From Acidimicrobiales bacterium (GTDB lineage Bacteria; Actinomycetota; Acidimicrobiia; Acidimicrobiales; RAAP-2): a stretch of DNA of 8,317 bases. Both the position numbers and the translations under genes were made by a program. Under the pieces are notes generated by a model. That model saw nothing but the letters and a program-made list of their open reading frames with translations, was not told the DNA's origin and searched no databases. Within the stretch, counting starts at the first letter, position 1, and the number at the start of each line of letters is the position of its first letter. Below are positions 1 to 6,219 of the stretch, in pieces. Location of the stretch: NCBI GenBank assembly GCA_017883125.1, contig JADGOD010000028.1:1-8317 (forward strand), given 5' to 3'.

Positions 1-114
1 AAGGAGCGGATCGCCGAGCATCTCGAGGCGTGGAAGACCTCCGGCATCGACACCTTGATCATCTCGGCCCCCACTCGAGAGAACCTCGAGACGATGGCGG
101 AGCTCGTCCTCTGA
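1..114 (+). CDS. LLM-class (F420-dependent type) oxidoreductase, C-terminal fragment
   Basis: An open frame enters from the left edge in frame 1 and ends at TGA 112-114, giving 37 residues. The fragment contains AWKTSGIDTLIISAPTREN followed by a short helix ending MAELVL. In luciferase-like monooxygenases of the F420-dependent type, the last strand and helix of the TIM barrel typically read as an aromatic residue, then a Gly-Asp-Thr strand, then a helix ending in Ala-Glu-Leu. That resemblance is the only basis for the name, and the coenzyme and substrate cannot be told from this fragment. The gene is followed 11 nt later by the HAD hydrolase start on the same strand, so the two are probably co-transcribed. 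Other TIM-barrel enzymes could end in a similar way. Confidence 0.55.
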   Translation, partial: KERIAEHLEAWKTSGIDTLIISAPTRENLETMAELVL

Positions 115-125
115 GTGGACCGTTG

Positions 126-596
126 ATGCACATCTCCTTGCCCAACGAACCCCCAAAGCTCGATCAGCTGGCTGCGACATGTTGGATCTTCGACGTCGAT
201 GGGTGTGTCGTCGACTCTCTTCTCGGCACGTCGCTCCGCCCTGGTGCACGAGAGATCCTTGAGCACCTCCATGCTCACAGGATCGACGTCATCTGGTGGA
301 GTGCCGGAGGGGCCGACTATGCAGAGAAGCGCGCCGCTCGCTTCGACGTCGATCACCTGGTGGGTCGATTCGCTGCCAAGGACGAGCGTGATGAGAACGG
401 TCGCTACGACACCGTGCATCTCGACATCGCGCTCGTCGACGTGGTCTTCGTTGACGACCGACCCGAAGACATGCCCGTTGGCGCCGCCGTGGTTGCGGTG
501 CCCCCCTATCTGATAGAGAATCATCGGGATCGAGGCCTGAAGCGCGCAGCGGAGCTCGCTGGACTCCCCGACAAGTCCGAACTTAAAGAGAGGTAG
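126..596 (+). CDS. Compact HAD-superfamily hydrolase (156 aa)
   Basis: This is a soluble, probably cytoplasmic phosphohydrolase of the HAD superfamily with unknown substrate. Motif I is FDVDGCVVDS at residues 22-31, with nucleophile Asp23 and general acid/base Asp25. Motif II is WWSAGG at 57-62 (Ser59), followed by the YAEKRAARF helix. Motif III is probably Lys85. Motif IV is VFVDDRPEDMP at 107-117, with Mg-binding Asp110 and Asp111. Only short linkers separate the motifs, so there is no cap domain (C0-like), and the Trp-rich motif II recalls compact nucleic-acid or CTD-type HAD phosphatases. ATG 126 is chosen because it follows the upstream stop by 11 nt and places motif I near the N-terminus. 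A GTG at 30 in the same frame would overlap the upstream gene by 85 nt, and TTG 123 is also possible. The crotonase starts 6 nt downstream. The fold is well supported; the role is unknown. Confidence 0.83.
   Translation: MHISLPNEPPKLDQLAATCWIFDVDGCVVDSLLGTSLRPGAREILEHLHAHRIDVIWWSAGGADYAEKRAARFDVDHLVGRFAAKDERDENGRYDTVHLDIALVDVVFVDDRPEDMPVGAAVVAVPPYLIENHRDRGLKRAAELAGLPDKSELKER
587..593 (+). promoter_or_regulatory. Ribosome binding site of the crotonase gene
   Basis: The purine run AGAGAGG ends 9 nt before ATG 603 and overlaps the last codons of the HAD gene. It fits a Shine-Dalgarno sequence and supports ATG 603 as the crotonase start. Confidence 0.6.
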
Positions 597-602
597 ACAA
601 CC

Positions 603-1382
603 ATGGATCTCGAAACGATCGAGTTCGACGTCACCGATCAAGTAGCCACCCTCACCCTCAATCGCCCTGAGTCGATGAACGCGTTCAACGACCGGATGGG
701 TGACGAGATCGTCTGGTTCTGGGAGACCGTCCGCGACACCATGGACATCCACGCCGTCGTCATCCAGGCCAATGGCGAGCGAGCATTCTGCACAGGTGCC
801 GACATCAAGGGCGGGATGAAGTGGGTCTACGCCGAGAACCTCTGGGGATGGATGGATCCAGGTGGCAAGCTCTCCCCGAAGTTCCACCACAAGTGCTGGA
901 AGCCGGTGGTCGTGGCTGCACACGGACTCTGCGCAGGCGGAGCGCACTACTTCCTGAATGAAGCCGATATCGTCATCTGCTCCGACGATGCCGAGTTCTT
1001 CGACCCGCACGCCAACATGGGGACCGTCTGCGCCGTCGAGCCGATCGGCATGCTGGCGCGAGGCGTTCCGCTCGGAGACGTGCTTCGGTGGACGCTGATG
1101 GGTTCCGAGGAGCGCATCACCGCCGAAACAGCACTGCGGCTCGGCCTCGTCACCGAGGTCGTGGCTCGAGACGATCTTCGAGCTCGGGCCCGTGAGATCG
1201 CCGTGTCGATCGCTCAGCGGGACCCGATCGGCATCCAGGGCTCGGTCAAGGCCATCTGGGAGTCGCTCGACATGACGCGGACGCCGGGCTTGGTCAACGG
1301 GTTCAACTACACGACGATCGGGAACCCCCCGCATGAGCAGGGTCGTACGCACACCAGGGGACCGTCGATCTCCTACCGCTGA
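603..1382 (+). CDS. Enoyl-CoA hydratase/isomerase family (crotonase) protein with atypical active site
   Basis: A 259-residue crotonase-fold protein, the usual family length, expected to act on an acyl-CoA thioester. The N-terminal strand pair and LNRPESMNAFN (19-29) are typical. AFCTGADIKGG (61-71) forms the first oxyanion-hole region. AAHGLCAGGA (105-114) supplies the second oxyanion glycine, and DIVICSDDAEFFDPHANMGT (122-141) the following strand and loop. MGSEERITAETALRLGLV (166-183) is the conserved C-terminal helix pair. Aligned by eye with rat mitochondrial enoyl-CoA hydratase, the position of catalytic Glu144 is Tyr116 and that of Glu164 is His136. Simple hydratase chemistry is therefore doubtful, though Glu120 and Glu146 lie nearby. 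A subfamily with this D-P-H...G...E-P loop is familiar to me from actinobacteria, so the change is probably a subfamily trait rather than decay. The ATG start has a good ribosome binding site, 6 nt after the HAD stop. The substrate is unknown; a role in lipid or sterol breakdown with the LLM enzyme is a guess. Confidence 0.88.
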   Translation: MDLETIEFDVTDQVATLTLNRPESMNAFNDRMGDEIVWFWETVRDTMDIHAVVIQANGERAFCTGADIKGGMKWVYAENLWGWMDPGGKLSPKFHHKCWKPVVVAAHGLCAGGAHYFLNEADIVICSDDAEFFDPHANMGTVCAVEPIGMLARGVPLGDVLRWTLMGSEERITAETALRLGLVTEVVARDDLRARAREIAVSIAQRDPIGIQGSVKAIWESLDMTRTPGLVNGFNYTTIGNPPHEQGRTHTRGPSISYR

Positions 1383-1397
1383 CCGAGCAGCGGACGA

Positions 1398-1417
1398 CCC
1401 CACCTCAAGGCTTGGGG
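1398..1417. terminator. Weak hairpin between convergent genes (possible terminator)
   Basis: CCCCACC (1398-1404) can pair with GG (1409-1410) and TGGGG (1413-1417) around a TCAA loop with a two-base bulge. It lies at the 22-nt junction of the converging crotonase and GT-C-like genes and covers the stop codon of the latter. There is no T-tract on either side, so intrinsic termination is doubtful. It is the only structured element seen at the junction. Confidence 0.2.
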
Positions 1418-3402
1418 ACGGCGAGCCCGATCTCGATGGCCGAGACGCAGACGCCTCTGGCGGTGACCACGGTCATCGTGACCTGACGGGGGCTGCCGGG
1501 TGGCAGGGCGGTGATCGCCGCTGCACGGTCGCCTGGCATCCCGAACGCCGGCTCGACCCACGGGGCACCAGGAGTCGTCGGCGGCGACATCGCCGTGTGG
1601 ATGCTCCAGACCGACGCCGCCCCCTGGTAGGTGATCCGGAGCAGGTAGCTCCCTGGGGCGAGCGACCTCGTTGGCACGACGCTCAGCGTGCTCGCGCCGG
1701 TGGGTACGCAGACTCGTCCATCGACCACCGCGCCCTTCGAAGCCCGGAGAGACGTCGAGCCAGCAGGCGCGGTCGCCACGACGCGGAAGGTCCCCGGGAC
1801 CACCCTGCCGGTCTCCTGGTCGACGACGTAGAGCGGCCGCCTCGTGTCGTCGTAGCTCAGGGAGTGCCACCGGATACCGAGCACCGGCTGGACCAGGGTG
1901 TCCGGCCACCAGCTCGGCAGGGCGACGGTGTAGGGCACCGGCACGTTGAACAGGCTGAACGGACGGTGGGAGGCCTCCAGCCGAGCGAGACCTTGCTCCA
2001 CGTTGGCGAAGTACGCGCGCGGCGACGCTGCCTGCCACTGGGAGCGGAACGCGAGGTTCGAGGCCATCGAGCCCGCCACGTAGCCGATCGCCCCAAGAGC
2101 AGCGATCCCCACGAGAGCCCCACGAAGCCATCTCGGGACCGAGCGACCCTCGATCGACGAGGTCCGATGGCTCCGCTCGAGAGACGGAGCGCCAGTCACC
2201 GCTCTGACCAGGGACCCAGAGATCGGCACGAACGCCACGGCGACGCCGAGCAGGACGAAGCCCAGCGCGTCGCCGGTGTGGGCCGGGTCGTGGGCGATGA
2301 TCAGTCCGCTCACCTCGAGGCGGCCGAGGACCACCAGGCTGAAGCTGAGGGTGAACATGATCGCTGCGAACACCCACCCTCTCCATGCGCGAGCAGATCG
2401 CCACTGGCTTGCGGCGATGGCGATCACGCACGCCAGGACTGCCAGGATGGACACGGCGGTCACCGGGGTGGGAAGCCCGTATCCGGCAAGCTGAGCGTGC
2501 CAGCGGAACGGGCCGCCGATGAGCGCGCTGCCGATCCCATCGATCCAGGCGATCCCCGTCGCACGAGCCCAGAGCCCCACCGGAGGAAGCGACGCCTGCG
2601 CGGCGTAGTGGTGCGTGACCTCGTACCAGGTGTATGCGGCGATCGGCAGTGCGATTCCGATCCACACCGGGATCAGCCTCACCAGCGCCTGCCCCGAGCG
2701 CCGGAGGCCTGCGGCCCACGACCCTCGTTCGGAGCAGATCATCACCACCAAGAGCGGGAGCGCCGCGAGCAGCAGTGACGTCTTCTCGAAGAACATCAGG
2801 CCCAACGGGGCGACCAGCAGCGCCGCCAGGAGATACCGGCGCCTGTGCGAGGCCAGGTAGCGCAGGAAGAGGTCGGTCGTCGCCAACATGAAGACCAGCG
2901 ACGTCACCACGTGGAGCGTGTTGGCGAACCACAGGAGCGTGAGGACCTGCGCAGGGCTGATGGCGTAGGCAGCGACGAAGAGGTGGTTGCTCCGCCGACG
3001 TCCGAAGAGCGTGGTCAAGATCCGATAGAAGAAGGTCAGCACGAGCCCCTGGGCAATGGCGGTGTAGACGACCACCCAGGCGTAGTTGAGCGGTGCGAGC
3101 CGCTGGAGCACGAAGTAGACGAGCCGCCACCCCGGGACGAGGTGACCGAAGACCGACGAGAAGAGGTAGGTCTTGTTGAGCGGTGATCGGCTGGCGTCGA
3201 TCAGGCGGAGGAAGTCATCGACGTAGAAGAAGCCGTTCCACAGGAGGAAGACGACCCACGCCGTGCCCGCAGCGACCACGGCCGCAGCGATCCAGAGGTA
3301 GGAGGCGTCGTCGGAGCCCGATGGCGACGCCGGGTGGGGCTGCGGGCCGGTGCTGGCATTCTCCGACTCCGGGCCCACCAGATCCTGATGAGATCCGATC
3401 AT
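1405..3402 (-). CDS. Multi-spanning GT-C-like membrane protein with C-terminal extracytoplasmic domain
   Basis: A 665-residue membrane protein. A short polar cytoplasmic N-terminus (1-34) precedes the first membrane helix (about 35-55). The loop NGFFYVDDFLR follows (56-66), with Asp62-Asp63 in the position of the acidic motif in the first extracytoplasmic loop of GT-C glycosyltransferases. Around ten further hydrophobic segments follow, up to about residue 448 (for example 164-178, 190-222, 243-258, 312-332, 341-360, 376-396 and 428-446). FFEKTSL (204-210) resembles a motif I associate with actinobacterial proteins of this type. Residues 450-665 are soluble, Trp- and Pro-rich and probably beta-structured, and hold two cysteines (565 and 652). 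The likely role is transfer of a sugar from a polyprenyl-phosphate donor onto a glycan outside the membrane; donor and acceptor are unknown. ATG 3402 overlaps the acyltransferase stop as ATGA and sits just before the first helix. The same frame is open up to 3522, but that N-terminus would lie inside the acyltransferase gene. It is the last gene of the operon. Confidence 0.8.
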   Translation of the reverse strand: MIGSHQDLVGPESENASTGPQPHPASPSGSDDASYLWIAAAVVAAGTAWVVFLLWNGFFYVDDFLRLIDASRSPLNKTYLFSSVFGHLVPGWRLVYFVLQRLAPLNYAWVVVYTAIAQGLVLTFFYRILTTLFGRRRSNHLFVAAYAISPAQVLTLLWFANTLHVVTSLVFMLATTDLFLRYLASHRRRYLLAALLVAPLGLMFFEKTSLLLAALPLLVVMICSERGSWAAGLRRSGQALVRLIPVWIGIALPIAAYTWYEVTHHYAAQASLPPVGLWARATGIAWIDGIGSALIGGPFRWHAQLAGYGLPTPVTAVSILAVLACVIAIAASQWRSARAWRGWVFAAIMFTLSFSLVVLGRLEVSGLIIAHDPAHTGDALGFVLLGVAVAFVPISGSLVRAVTGAPSLERSHRTSSIEGRSVPRWLRGALVGIAALGAIGYVAGSMASNLAFRSQWQAASPRAYFANVEQGLARLEASHRPFSLFNVPVPYTVALPSWWPDTLVQPVLGIRWHSLSYDDTRRPLYVVDQETGRVVPGTFRVVATAPAGSTSLRASKGAVVDGRVCVPTGASTLSVVPTRSLAPGSYLLRITYQGAASVWSIHTAMSPPTTPGAPWVEPAFGMPGDRAAAITALPPGSPRQVTMTVVTARGVCVSAIEIGLAVPKP

Positions 3403-4697
3403 CCCTGTTCGGTGATGGGTACAGCAGCTCGATGGTGCTTCCTCTGCCACCCGGCGAGGCGTCGACCCAGGCCTCGTCCGTAGAGCCGACCTGGTCGCTC
3501 GACCATCGAGAAGCTCCCCCACCCGAGCGCGATCGTGATCACGAAGATGATCGCCACCTTGATGGGGAGGTGATGGGTGTTGGGCGCCAGCATCGTCGCC
3601 CCGATCCCGTAGACGCTCAAGATGACCGGGAAGTGCCAGAGGTAGATGCCGTAGCTGCGCTCACCCATCCACACCCCGGCCCGCATCGGCGCCTTCAAGC
3701 GCACCGGTGACGGGCGCGACGCATAGAGGAGGGCGGGCACGGCGAGGATGCAGACGATGTAGTCGAAGGAGATGAATCCGAGGTGGTTCAGGTGGGTCGA
3801 GGCGATCCCGGTGGATCGGAGGATCAGCAAGCTCGGGGCCAGGAGGACCAGCATCACGAGCAGGCTCGGATGCCGTGAGGGGCGAGCCACCCAGCGGTCG
3901 AAGTAGCCGTGGAGCACCGCCCAGCGAAGTGCCATCCCGAGGATGAAGATCGGGATGAGCCCCATGAACTGACGGTTCAGCCAGTTGTACTGGATCTCGA
4001 TCATGTCGGGCGTCGAACGGCCGAAGTAGAAGTCGCGGATCCCCGCACCGTGATACGAGACCATGACCCGCCACCCGATTCCGATCCCGGCCAGGACGAC
4101 CGTGGCGATGACCGGCCGTTTGGCGATCAGGTAGGCGAAGAGCGGCATGACGAGGTACAGCGTCATCTCGATGCTCAGCGTCCAGAGGGATCCGTTCGTG
4201 TTCAGGTTCGACGCCGTCGCCGGGAAGTAGTGCTGGGTGAAGGTCAGGTTCGACAGGACCTGCTTGGCGCCCGCCGAGCTGAAGACCTGATCGTGCTGGG
4301 CGTAGAAGAGGTAGAGGATCCCCACGCAGACGTAGTACGCCGGGGCGATCCGGAAGAAGCGGCGGATGTAGAACTCGAGGGTCGTCTTCCCCCGCCGGTT
4401 CACCCAGAAGAAGTCAGCCAGGAGATACCCCGACAAGAGGAAGAAAATGCTCACGCCCCAGGTCCCCAGGCCCTTGACGATGCCGAAGCCGAACCAGGCA
4501 GACCCGCCAGCCAGCGCCCAGCAGTGGTCGATGACCACGGCGACGGCAGCGACGCCTCGGAGCACCTCGATCGCCGGATACCACTGCCGGTCTTCACGCG
4601 GGACAGGGGGCTCGATCCCCCACGGCTCAGCCGGCTGCGCTGCGGGGTCCTCGGCGGCAGGCAGATCCGTCAGCTCGGATGCCTCGGGGTCAGCCAC
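3399..4697 (-). CDS. Acyltransferase-3 family (OafA/YrhL-like) membrane O-acyltransferase
   Basis: A 432-residue integral membrane acyltransferase, expected to move an acyl group (often acetyl) onto a surface glycan or its lipid-linked precursor. An acidic, proline-rich cytoplasmic tail of about 38 residues precedes the domain. The signature R-x10-H is present as Arg47 to His58 in LRGVAAVAVVIDH. GVSIFFLLSGYLL (81-93) and the basic IRRFFRIAPAYY (111-122) are typical, as are SLWTLSIEMTLY (170-181), the late SYGIYLWHFPV motif and the closing MVERP. About ten hydrophobic segments are visible. There is no fused SGNH domain. The GTG start at 4697 overlaps the end of the upstream GT2 gene by 8 nt. 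It is preferred to the far ATG at 4811, which would overlap by 122 nt, because no convincing ribosome binding site favours either and the intervening residues look non-functional. The acyl donor and the sugar acceptor cannot be deduced. Confidence 0.88.
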   Translation of the reverse strand: MADPEASELTDLPAAEDPAAQPAEPWGIEPPVPREDRQWYPAIEVLRGVAAVAVVIDHCWALAGGSAWFGFGIVKGLGTWGVSIFFLLSGYLLADFFWVNRRGKTTLEFYIRRFFRIAPAYYVCVGILYLFYAQHDQVFSSAGAKQVLSNLTFTQHYFPATASNLNTNGSLWTLSIEMTLYLVMPLFAYLIAKRPVIATVVLAGIGIGWRVMVSYHGAGIRDFYFGRSTPDMIEIQYNWLNRQFMGLIPIFILGMALRWAVLHGYFDRWVARPSRHPSLLVMLVLLAPSLLILRSTGIASTHLNHLGFISFDYIVCILAVPALLYASRPSPVRLKAPMRAGVWMGERSYGIYLWHFPVILSVYGIGATMLAPNTHHLPIKVAIIFVITIALGWGSFSMVERPGRLYGRGLGRRLAGWQRKHHRAAVPITEQG

Positions 4698-5847
4698 GGG
4701 TCGGCTCGCTAGCCATTCGCTCGACGAGAGAGCCACGTGCTTGGAGATCGGCCACAGCGGCGTCGATGACGTCGTCCGTGCCGAGCACCCTGACCGATGA
4801 CGGAGCCGCACCGAAGAACGACACGATGGCTCCTGCGGGCAGACCTCCGAGGGGGATCTCGCAGCGGAACCCCATGTAGGACGCCGTGGCCGAGCCGCCC
4901 GTCGGATCGGAGCTCAGGGCGACGACGGGACCGTGGCTGGTCTCGTCATCAGGCCCCCCACCCGCGATGACGGTGTAGCCCTGCCGCTCTGCGGCGTCGC
5001 AGATGATCGCTCGGAGCGCCCTGTCGATCGCCGCGTCGAGCTCGCCTCGGTGGACGAACTCGGCGACCTCGTCACGGAACCTCGGATAGCGCATGTCGAT
5101 GATCGCCTCGTTCTCCGGGACCGTGGTGTGTCCTGCAGAGACGAGCCCGGCATCTACGTTCGTCCCCCCGCCACGGTGGTAGGTGAAGCACGACGGCGCC
5201 AGGGTGATCCGATATCCCAGGTCCTTGCTGCGGAGCGACCAATCCGTCTCCTCGCAGTAGCCGCGACCGAACACCGGATCCATCAGCCCGACCTTCTCGA
5301 TGACCGGGACCGGGATCAGGATGGCGAACGAGATGCCCGCGGGGACGTCGAGCGCCTCCGGCCCCATGGCGGCGGCCAGGACCTCTGAGAGCCAGGTGAC
5401 GACCGCTTGGTCGTGGAGGAAGCGATCGGGATCCTGGTTGGGCAGCGAGAACATCGACACGTTGTTGGACCACGACGTGACCGAGCCGATCGACGGGTCG
5501 GTGAGCGCCGTCGCAACCAGCGAATCGGTCAAGCCCGGAGGGAACAGGACGTCGGAGTTGGCGATCACGACGTAGTCGTAGCCGCCGTCCACCCCCCGCA
5601 GGAGGCCCATGTTGACGTTCCGCGGGATGCCGAGGTTCCGAGGGGTCCGGTAGTACTGGATGCCGAGATCGGCGCACAGCTCCTCGATCTCGGTGCTGAA
5701 GCCGGGCTCAGGGCTCGCATCGTCAAGGACGAGGACGTCGACCTCGGTCGCCGTGGGGTCCATCGCCGCTGCGGAGCGAAGGCACTCGGGGACGAACTCT
5801 CGACCGTTGTAGACGGTGATCGCCACCAGCACCCGAGGGATCGACAT
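4690..5847 (-). CDS. Family 2 glycosyltransferase with C-terminal extension
   Basis: A 385-residue soluble GT-A fold inverting glycosyltransferase, probably at the inner membrane face, using a nucleotide sugar. VLVAITVYNGREFVPECLRS (6-25) is the opening strand and helix. LVLDDASPE (39-47) carries nucleotide-binding Asp42-Asp43. RNLGIPRNVNMGL (70-82) is the usual donor-side segment. VVIANSDVLFPPGL (93-106) holds the metal-binding Asn-Ser-Asp (97-99). GYCEETDWSLR (196-206) is the catalytic E-x-D region, followed by FTYHRGGGT (221-229). The architecture resembles rhamnosyl- and galactofuranosyl-type GT2 enzymes, but the sugar is not predictable. Residues after about 258 form an added region of some 125 residues that I do not recognise. 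ATG 5847 has AAGGGG five bases upstream and lies 2 nt after the coiled-coil gene's stop. The 3' end overlaps the acyltransferase start. Confidence 0.9.
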   Translation of the reverse strand: MSIPRVLVAITVYNGREFVPECLRSAAAMDPTATEVDVLVLDDASPEPGFSTEIEELCADLGIQYYRTPRNLGIPRNVNMGLLRGVDGGYDYVVIANSDVLFPPGLTDSLVATALTDPSIGSVTSWSNNVSMFSLPNQDPDRFLHDQAVVTWLSEVLAAAMGPEALDVPAGISFAILIPVPVIEKVGLMDPVFGRGYCEETDWSLRSKDLGYRITLAPSCFTYHRGGGTNVDAGLVSAGHTTVPENEAIIDMRYPRFRDEVAEFVHRGELDAAIDRALRAIICDAAERQGYTVIAGGGPDDETSHGPVVALSSDPTGGSATASYMGFRCEIPLGGLPAGAIVSFFGAAPSSVRVLGTDDVIDAAVADLQARGSLVERMASEPTRG

Positions 5848-5849
5848 CC

Positions 5850-6191
5850 CTACCCCTTGCGGGATCGCAGCGCGTCGCGAGCCTTTTTCGCGGCAGTGCC
5901 CACGAACGTCGACTTGAGGAACGCCAGCGGGCGCTTGAACAGGACGACCCGAAGCCGTGAGCTCTCGATGTGCTCCTTGAGGTCGCGGATCTGGTCGTTG
6001 GCCTCGAGGAGGCGCCGGGTGAGGTCGATCACCCGACCATTGGCGACCTCGAAATCCCTAAGGGCCTGCTCGAGGGAGAGCCGGTCCATCTGGCCCTCGA
6101 AGCCACTCGGTCCCGGGGTCGATCCTGCCGCTCTGCCAGATGCTTCCGCGCCGCCCTCTGCGACATTGGTCAGGTTGGCCGACTCGCCCAT
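5850..6191 (-). CDS. Small coiled-coil protein within the glycosyltransferase operon
   Basis: A 113-residue protein that I cannot assign to a named family. Numbered from ATG 6191, the N-terminus (1-34) is Gly/Ala/Ser-rich and probably disordered. Residues 40-75 show a regular heptad: Leu40, Phe47, Val54, Leu61, Ile68 and Ile75 at one core position, and Ala43, Ala50, Leu57, Ala64 and Leu71 at the other. This is a strong coiled-coil pattern. The tail SSRLRVVLFKRPLAFLK (77-93) and the basic end are reminiscent of the Ser-Arg-x-Trp-Arg...Pro-Leu linker that often follows coiled coils in large actinobacterial glycosyltransferases, and may be membrane-proximal. ATG 6191 has GGAG four bases upstream. 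An in-frame ATG at 6206 (118 aa) lies closer to the preceding stop but lacks such a site. A scaffold between the two glycosyltransferases is inferred from position and structure only. Confidence 0.7.
   Translation of the reverse strand: MGESANLTNVAEGGAEASGRAAGSTPGPSGFEGQMDRLSLEQALRDFEVANGRVIDLTRRLLEANDQIRDLKEHIESSRLRVVLFKRPLAFLKSTFVGTAAKKARDALRSRKG
5853..5858 (-). promoter_or_regulatory. Ribosome binding site of the GT2 gene
   Basis: On the minus strand AAGGGG stands five bases before ATG 5847. The TAG stop of the coiled-coil gene lies inside that spacer, so a ribosome terminating there could restart directly on the GT2 gene. Confidence 0.55.
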
Positions 6192-6219
6192 GGGGCTCCG
6201 TTTCATAGCGAAAGACTGC

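Noticed and set aside
1333..2778. Long + strand open frame of 481 codons opposite the GT-C-like gene
   Set aside because: Its product is dominated by Arg, Asp, His and Pro with no domain pattern. It overlaps the crotonase end, and the opposite strand encodes a clear membrane protein. It is a by-product of high-GC codon use.
1373..3130. Second minus-strand open frame of 585 codons in another frame of the GT-C-like gene
   Set aside because: The product is Arg/Pro/Gly-rich without membrane helices, starts within the real gene and runs past its stop into the crotonase gene. The frame at 1405-3402 has regular hydrophobic segments and an ATGA-coupled start.
3403..3522. Forty-residue N-terminal extension of the GT-C-like protein
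   Set aside because: It lies wholly inside the acyltransferase gene, is Arg/Ser/Thr-rich and non-hydrophobic, and the ATGA overlap start at 3402 is a much better fit.
3909..4712. + strand open frame of 267 codons opposite the acyltransferase
   Set aside because: The product is extremely charged and has no motif. The reverse strand carries the complete acyltransferase-3 signatures.
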